NCBI GenBank assembly: GCA_037693485.1
Contig: CM075353.1
Location: 103,870,501 to 103,934,500 of the forward strand
Direction: 5' to 3'
Source: Kitagawia praeruptora
Taxonomy: Eukaryota; Streptophyta; Magnoliopsida; Apiales; Apiaceae
Length of the DNA stretch: 64,000 nucleotides
Shown: in pieces, positions 21,540-30,215 of the stretch
Position numbering within the stretch: position 1 is the stretch's first letter
Layout of the letters: every line of letters starts with the position of its first letter
Position numbers and translations under genes: made by a program
Notes under the pieces: generated by a model
Seen by the model: the letters and a program-made list of their open reading frames with translations, nothing else
Told to the model about the DNA's origin: nothing
The model's database searches: none

Positions 21540-22145
21540 ATTCTAAGTATCTTCAAAATTTCGAGTTAATCACTATCTCGAAACTCATCTTGAAATTCTA
21601 GTTGAATTTCGATTTGAGCTTCCAGAGTGAAGTTTTGAAAATTCTAAGTCTGGGAAGAATTTCGAGTTAGCCTCTATCTCGAAATTTATCTCGAAATTCG
21701 ACTTAGGGTTCGAATTTGAGTTACCAGTGTGCCTATTTCCCTAGACAAAATATTTCATATAATGTCTATCTTACAGGGAATATTTTTTGAAATGATCTGA
21801 GAGAATAACTTCGAGTTAGTTAATAATTTCGAGTTATCCTCTATCTCGAAACTCAACTCGAATTTCGACTTGATGTTCGAGATAGAGCTCTCAGTTGGTC
21901 TTAAGGGGATTTTTCGAGTTAACTCCTAACTCGAAGTCTATCTCGAACTTCTACTTAAATTTCGAGATAGGTTTCCCTAGTAATGTTGGTGGTTTGTGCT
22001 GTTTACATGGTCTTTAATAGATAAATGGTTCAAGTTTTTCGAGTTAACAGCTATCTCGAACTCCATCTCGAAGTTCGACTTAAAATGTTCGAGATAGACT
22101 TCGAGATAGACTTCGAGATAAGACTTCGACTTAGATTCTCCCTGT
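21540..22145. repeat. Cluster of TCGAGTTA / CTATCTCGAA / TTCGACTTA inverted repeats
   Basis: More than twenty copies of short TCGA-centred words in both orientations in about 600 bp, for example TTCGAGATAGACTTCGAGAT at 22089. Spacing is irregular, so it is not a simple tandem repeat. Confidence 0.75.
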
Positions 22146-22206
22146 ATGTACTTGGTGTTTTTCACACTTTTTAACAGGGGCATTTCTGTCATTTCACATT
22201 CATGTC

Positions 22207-22214
22207 TATATATA
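22207..22214 (+). promoter_or_regulatory. Candidate internal TATA box for the extra ORF of element C
   Basis: TATATATA followed by CTATTCTTTCAC and a long pyrimidine-rich leader, about 490 bp upstream of the ATG at 22705. Its position just downstream of the palindromic cluster mirrors the LTR layout (palindromes, then TATA). Confidence 0.45.
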
Positions 22215-22704
22215 CATCTCTAACTCGATCTATTCTTTCACTTTTACCTAATTCAGTTTTACAGCCGCATCCATATTCATTCAGGCGATTTCGACTTACA
22301 ATCACTGTTCGTGATTTTTGTGACTAAACTCATACAGATCTCGAATTAATGCCCGATTTTAGACTCCTCTTACCTGTGTGTCATCATTAATCTCTGTGAT
22401 TGTGTCTTGTATAACTGTTCATCTTCATCGATATATACACACACGTATATACACACAAAATTTCACAGATCTGTTCATACACGATTTCACACACACGCGT
22501 TTCACTGTTAGTGGAGATTTAATCATTGGTTCGAAATTTGCCTTCCATTAACTGTTACTTGGATCCCGTAGTTTAATTTTTCAAAAAGGGACTTGTGTTG
22601 TTCTTGATAAATTAAAAGGGATATAACGGTTAATTCTAAAATTAATTGTTTTTCAGAAATTAAAATTAATTTTCACATCTATTAAAGAAAAACTTTTAAT
22701 TAAA

Positions 22705-25700
22705 ATGGCTCACCAATTTTCACTTGCTAAAAACAATTTTTATAATATTTCTACGGAAATTGGTGATCAACTCCTGCGCTTTAAGTCTTGGATACGATTT
22801 CTCAATTTGTATTACAAAGCTAGCGATGCTTTTACTGCTAAACCTACACTAGTACATGATGCTTTACAGCAATTGTGGACTAGTGCAGTTTCTTTTGGGA
22901 GCAAATCAACCCCCTTTGGTTTCAGGTTTACCTTAGCGGGTCAGGAATATGAGGTGACTGAACAAATTGTCAACAGGGTTCTGGGATTCCCGATAAAAGA
23001 TGCTTATGATCCAGAACCTACAGCTGCAGAACGCCTCAGATTCTTTGAAGAAATAGGATGTTATCCTCCGACTGGCCGGATCACTGGAAACATCCAAAAA
23101 CAATTCTTTCATGTGGAATGGAATTACTTTTTCGAGGCCATCACAAGATGTTTTCGGGCACGAGAAAGCGATTTCCATCAAATTTCCATTCCCATGCAAA
23201 ACCTTGGAATTGCCCTAGCAAGAGAGCTGAATATAAATTATGGACGAATAGTTCTCTCTGAGATAGTGGCTGTGATGGGATCTCCTGCAAGCAGAGACCT
23301 CAACACAACAGATGTTGTCTGCTGGTTTCCTCGGTTCTTACAGATGCTGATTAATGATTTAATACCGAAGGATGCTCTTGCAGTTAGACAGAGTTTTGCC
23401 AGAAGTCCAACATCTGCACCACTAGGGATGGGCACTAAGTCACTTTCAACAATTGATAATCAGAATAAACATCATGGAAAACCTATGTCTATTCCTGATA
23501 CCTTACAACAGTGGCTTACATATGATGAGGGAGTTACCACTTTGATGGAATTATCGCAAGTTTCATCACATGCTCATAATCGGTCTGCTCATGCTGAGGC
23601 ATTTGAAGAGATTCCTGATGAGCAAAGCGGTGACGAACAAGGTAATGAATCAGGTAATCTCTCTCTGCATACTACTCACTCCTCTTCCTATGTTTCTGAT
23701 TCCCAGACCCAAGAGACTGCTAGCCCGCAGGATCTATCCCAGGGTGAGAGCTATATTTCTAATTCTTTGTCACCCATGTCACCGGAATCCAAACAGCCAG
23801 CACATATAGATGTAGGAAATGATGAGGAGAGTGACCCCGAAGAGCAGCCTCTTATTCGCAAGAAAGCCAAAATTTCTCATGCTGCTACTTCTAAACCTCA
23901 GTCAAACCCTAGCGTGTCACACGCAACCACTCCACCTCACGAGAGTGGTTCACCCCTTGAACAATCTGCACATAGGGATTTTGATGATGATTATGTACCT
24001 CTTGAAGATACTGTTGCTTCAAAAGGACATGAAGCTTTAAAAGCTTCAGCCGTACCTTCACCGGTACGTACTGATGCTACAAAGAGGATCGGTTCTGATG
24101 TTGTACAAGAACACTTTGTAGCCTCTCAGCCTGAGATTCCAACTCAGGAACAAACAGCAATTGATCCCATAACTGCAAATTATATTGCTTATCCAGTTTC
24201 TGCAGGTACTGCTTCATATTTTGGATCAATTATTGAAGACATACACGAGCGTGAGACAGGGAGTGTGTGTGAGAGGTTAGGGAGAGAGGGACCTTCATTT
24301 TTAAGGCCCGAAACCGAGCGCCAAATACCAACAGAACGAGTATTAGAGCGAGGTCACCTAAACCAAACACCGTCCCTTAATATTGAAAATCTTGATACAC
24401 GTATGTCTTCTATGGAAAATCAGATGAAGCAGTTTGGGCAGTCAATGGGGCAGTTAGGGATGAACGTTGGAAACAATCAAAGGGCTCTTGACGACTACGC
24501 AGCACGAATGGCAAGTCAAGCTACAGCTTTTAATGATTTGACAAACAAGGTAAATGACTTGGGCCATGCTGCTGGTGTCTTGGGAAACACTCTGAATGAC
24601 AGGATGGGAGCAATGGAGCTTACAATGGATACTCTGGCTGTGGAGATCAGTAGAGTTATGTTCGCAATCAGAAGTTTTGTGCCCCCAGAGTGTTTCGCGC
24701 CGCAACAACCTCCCCCCGATGCTGGTACAGGTGGTGCTAGTGGAGCAGGACCCTATGGTTCTGGTTTTGAAGATTCTTACGTAGCTGGTGGATCTGGAGA
24801 CCAGGGTGGAGTTCAGGATAACTCACCTAAGGGGGAGAGTATAAAGGAGACGAGACAGCAGGGAGTTCAAATCGAAGAAATTCCAGAACAAGCTGATCTT
24901 GTAAAAGAAATAGAAATTGAGCCGTCTATTGATGAAGAGGCTCTGAGAAGGAAAAAGGGTAAGGCCATAGCGATTGAGCAAGATGAGCCATTCGTTGACC
25001 TGAGTTATCAAGAAAAAGTACAGGTGGTACTTGACTCAGATTCCGATATGGAAGACGCACCTTTGAAACATGCTATAAAGAGATCATTGAAAGATCAAGG
25101 TGGAGGTGCTGGGATGTCTGTCGGAAGGCCTGAAGAAATTACTGTTGATGAGGAAACCCTTAAATCTCAACGGTTAGCCTTGGAACAAGCTGAGTTCTTT
25201 AAAATGAAGGCAATGCAAGATCGTGCTGCGTTTCAGGAAAAGAAAGCGGAGCTACAAGGGAAACAGTACGATTATGAGCTTGCAAGGCTAGCTGATCCTC
25301 AGATTGATCTGGACAATAGAAGGTTAGGGCAGAAGTGGGATGACGCAAGGAAGATATTGATGGGACCATGTACGAAAGGAGCTCATAACAAGGAGGCAGA
25401 TGATCTGTTCTACAACCTAAATTTGCAGAATCCAATGGCTGCTGACTACATGAGTGCTTTAAAGAGATTAATTTCTAAAGTCAGAGTTGGATACAATGCA
25501 ACGCAAAAGGAGTGGCAGGTTATCTTGTCTTTGACAGAAGGAGTCCCAATGTCTTTCATGTATGTGGATGACCAATTCATGACGAGAAGATCTGCATCAG
25601 AGTTGTTCTTGCTAGCAACAAAAATTCAATACTCTCATTCTGAGAATCTAAGCATTCTGTATAGGGATCAGTTAATGCAGCTAGCAGAGGACAAGGGTCC

Positions 25701-26694
25701 AGAATTCTCAGCATATCCAAATGTTGTCCGGATGGTGGTTGACAGTAAATTGAAGAGGGTGAGCTTGGAGGAAAAGGACTTAATGGAACTTTCAGTGGAA
25801 TCTCTTAAAGCCGTCTGTAGACAAATGATGGGTAAGGGATTCGCTTCTGAGCTTAAAGATAAATCAGTGAAGATCATTGAAAGTGCCATATTCAAGAAGA
25901 GCAATGAGGTGTGGAAGTGTGATGTCATTGCTCCAAACCCTCTTGATAATGTGAAGATTGAACCAGAGCTAATAGAGAAGAAATGGAATATTCTTCAAGC
26001 TATGAAGAATGTAGATGAAGCTCTGAATCTTCCTACTGGAGAACTGGAACAAGGAGAGATAAGGGAGGCAGTTGGTGTTCCAGGAAGAGACAGTGTATAC
26101 TGGATACACTCTTTTGTTGATAATACAGCTGATGCCTTAGTATTCATAGATGCAGACCAGAATCAAACATTCTTGCATATGAGTAGACAATGGCTGCTGC
26201 AGACTCAAGATGCTGCATTTCTGGAGAAAGTGTTATATGTGTTCAAATGGGAAGATGTGGAAGTTAAGTATGTGACAGAAAAGCAGAGACTCGTGAGTTA
26301 CCTGTCTGATGTAGTAGTGGAAAAGAAGCGATTGGAGCAAGATGCGGCTAGTGTCCACAATACTAACCGTGTCAAGGGCTATCCCAAAATGATCTATTGT
26401 CAGTTTAAAGCTGATAAAACTCATAGGAAACCTCGGCTTATAATGAAGATATTTGAGGACATTCCAAAGATCAGGACTACTCAGGAGGTGGACAAACTCA
26501 GAAGGCTTTTCAAACATCCTTACCCAGAACCCAGGAACCCTCTAGAAATGGAAGCAGTAAGTTTGTTGAATGCTAGGTGGACGCAGCTTCATGATCCAGT
26601 ATATAAGAAACAAAAGCAGCAGGAGGAGAAGCGCAGAAGGCAGAAAGAAGAAAAAGACCAAGCTGCTGAAGCTAGGAAAAGGAAACGGAATTAG
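22705..26694 (+). CDS. Extra ORF (ORF3) of element C: 1329-aa protein with SIM-like and UIM-like motifs and a basic tail
   Basis: Intact 1329-codon frame after pol, where Sireviruses carry their so-called env-like gene. I see no signal peptide or membrane segment, so an envelope role is not supported. Residues about 45-235 form a globular domain shared with ORF3 of the E elements (EVTEQIVNRVLGFP, VEWNYFFEAITRCF, WFPRFLQMLINDLIP) and loosely resembling the Pfam putative plant transposon protein family. Residues 240-560 are low-complexity Ser/Glu/Pro. Residues 567-652 are coiled-coil-like. V772-Q-V-V-L then D-S-D-S-D matches a SUMO-interacting motif. L787xxA790xxxS794xxD797 matches the ubiquitin-interacting motif. 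A folded Lys/Glu-rich C-terminal half ends in a nuclear-localisation-like KRRRQKEEK plus RKRKRN. Function unknown. Confidence 0.85.
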   Translation: MAHQFSLAKNNFYNISTEIGDQLLRFKSWIRFLNLYYKASDAFTAKPTLVHDALQQLWTSAVSFGSKSTPFGFRFTLAGQEYEVTEQIVNRVLGFPIKDAYDPEPTAAERLRFFEEIGCYPPTGRITGNIQKQFFHVEWNYFFEAITRCFRARESDFHQISIPMQNLGIALARELNINYGRIVLSEIVAVMGSPASRDLNTTDVVCWFPRFLQMLINDLIPKDALAVRQSFARSPTSAPLGMGTKSLSTIDNQNKHHGKPMSIPDTLQQWLTYDEGVTTLMELSQVSSHAHNRSAHAEAFEEIPDEQSGDEQGNESGNLSLHTTHSSSYVSDSQTQETASPQDLSQGESYISNSLSPMSPESKQPAHIDVGNDEESDPEEQPLIRKKAKISHAATSKPQSNPSVSHATTPPHESGSPLEQSAHRDFDDDYVPLEDTVASKGHEALKASAVPSPVRTDATKRIGSDVVQEHFVASQPEIPTQEQTAIDPITANYIAYPVSAGTASYFGSIIEDIHERETGSVCERLGREGPSFLRPETERQIPTERVLERGHLNQTPSLNIENLDTRMSSMENQMKQFGQSMGQLGMNVGNNQRALDDYAARMASQATAFNDLTNKVNDLGHAAGVLGNTLNDRMGAMELTMDTLAVEISRVMFAIRSFVPPECFAPQQPPPDAGTGGASGAGPYGSGFEDSYVAGGSGDQGGVQDNSPKGESIKETRQQGVQIEEIPEQADLVKEIEIEPSIDEEALRRKKGKAIAIEQDEPFVDLSYQEKVQVVLDSDSDMEDAPLKHAIKRSLKDQGGGAGMSVGRPEEITVDEETLKSQRLALEQAEFFKMKAMQDRAAFQEKKAELQGKQYDYELARLADPQIDLDNRRLGQKWDDARKILMGPCTKGAHNKEADDLFYNLNLQNPMAADYMSALKRLISKVRVGYNATQKEWQVILSLTEGVPMSFMYVDDQFMTRRSASELFLLATKIQYSHSENLSILYRDQLMQLAEDKGPEFSAYPNVVRMVVDSKLKRVSLEEKDLMELSVESLKAVCRQMMGKGFASELKDKSVKIIESAIFKKSNEVWKCDVIAPNPLDNVKIEPELIEKKWNILQAMKNVDEALNLPTGELEQGEIREAVGVPGRDSVYWIHSFVDNTADALVFIDADQNQTFLHMSRQWLLQTQDAAFLEKVLYVFKWEDVEVKYVTEKQRLVSYLSDVVVEKKRLEQDAASVHNTNRVKGYPKMIYCQFKADKTHRKPRLIMKIFEDIPKIRTTQEVDKLRRLFKHPYPEPRNPLEMEAVSLLNARWTQLHDPVYKKQKQQEEKRRRQKEEKDQAAEARKRKRN

Positions 26695-27037
26695 GGTTAA
26701 AGGTCAGAGTGGTGTGAACTTGAAGTTGGAAAAACTTCATGTCTTTCGGTTGCTTTAACTCACTTGAGGAAAATTCACCTTAGAGTGAATCCAATAAGGT
26801 GATACAAGTTTGACTAAAAGATATGAAATAATCCAGGTGATAGGAATCATTCAAATGATCTTTAATTCGAGGTTCGAATTCTGTTTCTAGTTTAAGTTCT
26901 TTGTATTGTTTTCAAATACTTTTCAATTGTATATTTTTCAAGACTGTAATGTTAATTATCTTTTCTCGTCTCTTGTTTAGTTGAGTTATCCTTCATTAAT
27001 TTGAATGTCATTGTTAGACAATCAAATTGGGGGAGAT
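26695..27037 (+). other. 3' untranslated tail and polypurine tract of element C
   Basis: 343 bp between the ORF3 stop and the 3' LTR, T-rich, no gene. It ends with the PPT AAATTGGGGGAGAT at 27024-27037, directly before TGAAAGG. Confidence 0.8.
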
Positions 27038-28093
27038 TGAAAGGCAGAGTGTATAAACTTGTAACACTATAACTAATGTAACTCAGTTAAAAGAAAAGAT
27101 ACTTAACCAGAAGACAATCAAGAACAAGAAGTCACAAGAAATCAACACTATATGAAGACAAGGTAATTGATACAATTGAACATGTTAACTATGATCAAGC
27201 CAAGAAGAAATCATTGAGAGAAGTTCAAGTCAAAGTTGTTCAGGCCTCAGTGATTTGAGAAATCGAGAATCAAGATCATAACTATCAGTATCAACAAGAC
27301 CAATTGATTTCAAGTGAACAAGAAGGAAAGCGAATATTGGAAAGCCAAGTTACTAAGTGAATATGGTAATTTATTCAAGAAGCAGAAACACTATCAAGAC
27401 TAGTCACTTATGAACCAGACCAGTGCATCAAGTGTCAGGACATTGATAGCAAGTTTATGTCAGTAATAAAGATCCATGTTCAAGAGCTTGCTGAAGAATA
27501 AAGAAGACATGAAGATATCACAAGCTCAAGATGTGCATTGAAGTTTCAAGTTGAAGACCAGAATATTTTCTAAGTACTAAATGTTCTGGATGGCCAAGTA
27601 GAATATTTCTAAGTAGAAGTTCGACTTAGAAATTTCGAGATGGCTAAGTAGAAATTCTCAAGTAGAAGTTCTACTTAGAGTGCAGCTTCAACATGACACA
27701 TGGCATCTTCTGATTGGCAGATTTCCAAGCTTTCAAGATAAGGCAAGATTTATGTGGACATCATTGGGCCACGTACATCTTAGTCTTTGAAGACTACAGG
27801 ACATAGATTACATGTAGTATAAATAGAAGCACTTGTGTAATGTTTTAGTTAGTGAGCAATATTGAGAAAAACACAAGAAAAAGAGAGAGAGTATATTCAC
27901 AGAGCTTAGAATCATTCACTTCTCTCTGAACTTCTGTTATACTTTGTAATGAATGTTGTAGCAACCTTTTCAAGTTATATATAAAGAAATATATTCCTTG
28001 AATCTGTGTGTTCATTTATTGCATCGTATTTATTGCTACTCATATTCGAAAAGTTGTATTCACCCCCCCTCTACAACACATTTGGACCTAACA
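27038..28093 (+). repeat. Element C 3' LTR
   Basis: Matches 13586-14642 with about four differences, including seven rather than eight Cs in the poly-C run. TATAAATAG is at 27818-27826. Confidence 0.95.
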
Positions 28094-28098
28094 GTAAG
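28094..28098. repeat. Target-site duplication of element C, right copy (GTAAG)
   Basis: Same five bases as 13581-13585. Confidence 0.93.
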
Positions 28099-28955
28099 TG
28101 TCCAAACGGTTACAGATTTGACTTTGCAAAGCCTGTTTAGATCCACTTCTTTAGCTCCTTGTCTCTTCTATATCTCTCCAAGCTTCCTTGTAGGCTTTCC
28201 AGAGCACGTTACAGATTGTGGTCCATAAAGTGCATTGGCTTGTTGCAGGTTTCTGACTTGTACAATTTCTTCAGTATTTTGTCTCCAAGAATGTATTCGA
28301 GAAGTGACTAAGTAAGTGATTCGAGAACTAGAATTGACTTGATCGATAACTCTGAGTTCTCGAATACTGTTATAATGACATATCGAACCACTTCTCGAAT
28401 AGCTCTTTTCCATCAGGATTCTTTGAGTTGTCGAATAGAACATTTGACTTATCGAATCCTCGAGTTGTCGAATAGCTTTCTGAGTCCTTGAGATATCGAA
28501 TGGAACTTTGACTTGTTGACTCTTTGAGAACTCGAATACCATCTTGACTTGTTGACTTCTTGAGTTCTCGAATAGAGTAGTAGACATATCGAATCCCTGA
28601 GATATCGAATGAGATATCGAACAGTGTATTCAGAGATATCGAATAGTGTCTTGAGATATCGAATCCCTGACTTCTCGAATGCTGGACTTCTCGAATAGAC
28701 AAATATACTTCTCGAATTGGTACTTAGGCAAATTCTTCATTTCTTCAAATCCCAACTGTGATTATTTGACAGTCTTTAACTCCTTGCTTGAGGCATGAAC
28801 CTTGGAACTTCTTTCAAGCATTATTCTAGACTCTATTTGTACAATTACACAACTAGGATTTGATGCCTTCTACAAGTACAATACAAACAGAAACTCTACA
28901 ACTAGAGGTTCCCTCAGTTAAGAGGTCATGTAAGTAATGCAAAGCATTACAAACA
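28099..28955 (-). repeat. Element B 5' LTR, distal part
   Basis: Continuation of the LTR interrupted at 13585. It probably ends at 28955 (ACAAACA; element-sense TGTTTGT), which would pair with TGTT at 13203 and give an LTR of about 1240 bp. The end is inferred, because the other B LTR lies outside the window. It holds a dense array of TATCGAAT/CTCGAATAG words (28300-28720). Frames read through this array on the minus strand (28168-28702) are repeat artefacts. Confidence 0.55.
28300..28720. repeat. Irregular array of GATATCGAAT / TTCTCGAATAG words in the B LTR
   Basis: About twenty TCGAA-centred words in 420 bp, often preceded by TTGAG or CTGA and sometimes GAGATATC, itself self-complementary. 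Spacing is 15-35 bp, without a fixed period. Confidence 0.75.
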
Positions 28956-29019
28956 ATTAGGCTTGTTATTAGATGTGTACAGGCATGCCTCTGTAACTAA
29001 CATATGGCATTGGCCTTGT

Positions 29020-30215
29020 CCAAACAATGAAACAAGTATACGACATAGTGATGAAAGTTGGGAATGCTATCCGCAGTTGTGGAGTTCAGGAAGTAAGCGA
29101 CTATCTGGTATTCACCACGATATATGATTTTTTTAATTTGATTATACTGGTGTGAGTGTAGTTTTTTCAAGTTATGTAGGCTTGTACATACTAAAATTGT
29201 GCAGTATCCTAAACCAAATTCATCTTCTTTATCGTTCTGTGTTAAGGGGAAGGGTTATAACATGAATTTTGTTTGGAGACAGAGCATATATTTCAGCCAA
29301 TGCCTATGGCGATACTTTAGCCAGCCTCCTGCATTACAGTCACAAACCATTTAGATCCTACTGTAAGTAACAAAGTTTCCTCGCTATACAAAGTGCAGAT
29401 TCTAGTGAGTTTGGCCTAGTGTATGGATACCAAAAAATATTATTTTGATTAGGATTTACGGCTACTAAAGTTGTTCAGGAGGAAGGGGTGAAGGCATATG
29501 GGATCTCAACAAGAATCAAGTCATCAATTCAAGAATTCCACTATTGTAAACTAATATGCTAGACTACATACGAATTATGGTTGTCATTATTAACTTTGTT
29601 AGAGTCATGTTTCAGATCTGCTTCTCCCATATGCATCATAATGTTTTGTACGGTTTCTAAAATAGTTTTTGTAGATGAGACTTTTTATATTAACATATGA
29701 CGATTTATCTCTTGACTTTAGCGAGGAAAATGTGGTATTTATGGTGCCAATTGCGAGGAGTGGATTATAAGCATGGAGGTAGTTTCCTCTTTGAATCCTA
29801 TATTAAAATTTAATAATTTTTTTCCCGCCCATGAAATCATCGTAGTTTTATTTTTTTTTAATCTAATTAATAGTATGCATAGTAGCTAATTCTTACACTG
29901 AAACTAATGCAGGCATGCAATGCTCATGGGCTCTATTGTGTACCTTTGTATGACACCTTAGGTAAATATTCTTCTCTTCAGTTTCATTACATAACCATGA
30001 ATTCAGTTTCTCTCTTGTATTTTCAATTTGATAGCACAATTCTACAATAAATAGGTTGAGAAACATAGTTATGTGACAGGCTTAATAAGTTAAGTCATGT
30101 CTAATCCATATTAAGTTTAGTCCCATACTCCCATTACGATATATGCTATCCTATCTTAATTAAGTTTTGACAATTTCCTTGAAATGGTTTAGGTGCTAAT
30201 GCTGTCGAATTTGTG
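29020..30215 (+). pseudogene. Fragment of a long-chain acyl-CoA synthetase gene (LACS-like), with introns
   Basis: Four exon pieces can be read in order. About 29020-29092 ends VYDIVMKVGNAIRSCGVQE, then donor GTAAGC. 29722-29778 encodes RGKCGIYGANCEEWIISME, flanked by AG and GT. 29913-29961 encodes ACNAHGLYCVPLYDTLG, flanked by AG and GTAAAT. 30193-30215 encodes ANAVEFV. Intron phases agree between pieces. This is the well-conserved start of the AMP-binding domain of plant LACS enzymes (LACS4-like), which activate fatty acids to acyl-CoA. The ATP-binding and catalytic parts are absent. The last exon is cut and joined to Copia gag sequence, in frame. The retained introns mean DNA-level rearrangement, not a captured mRNA. 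The left end degrades before or at the B LTR. Confidence 0.82.

Larger units (their letters stand above)
21147..22704 (+). other. Spacer between pol and extra ORF of element C
   Basis: About 1.56 kb without a gene. The first 390 bp are AT-rich. Bases 21540-22145 are packed with inverted words TTTCGAGTTA, CTATCTCGAAA and TTCGACTTAG. A TATATATA box follows, then a pyrimidine-rich leader to the ORF3 start. It looks like a promoter plus 5' UTR for ORF3 rather than decayed coding DNA. Confidence 0.6.
13586..28093 (+). mobile_element. Element C: complete 14.5-kb Sirevirus-like Copia element with an extra ORF
   Basis: Two LTRs (1057 and 1056 bp), a 5-bp target duplication, PBS, gag, pol, a 1.5-kb spacer, a 1329-aa extra ORF and a PPT. 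The LTRs differ at about four places by eye (a C-run length change and three substitutions), so insertion is recent. Size, large gag, iMet PBS, GGGGGAGATTG tract and an ORF after pol fit the Sirevirus (SIRE/Maximus) lineage. Apart from one in-frame TAG in gag the element looks intact. Confidence 0.95.

Noticed and set aside
22705..26694. Envelope gene of an endogenous retrovirus
   Set aside because: Although it sits where env would be, there is no signal peptide, transmembrane segment or glycoprotein-like Cys pattern, and the C-terminus is basic and nuclear-like.
28168..28702. Minus-strand frames of 139 and 110 codons
   Set aside because: They are translations of the TCGAAT array in the B LTR; repeated residues follow the DNA repeat and no family is recognised.
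28300..28720. CRISPR-like repeat-spacer pattern
   Set aside because: The words are short and variable with irregular spacing, in a plant LTR. No direct repeat of 24-40 bp and no cas genes.
29180..29460. Possible further LACS exon or small gene between the first two LACS exon pieces
   Set aside because: I could not find a frame matching LACS or consistent splice sites; it is best treated as intron or inserted non-coding DNA.
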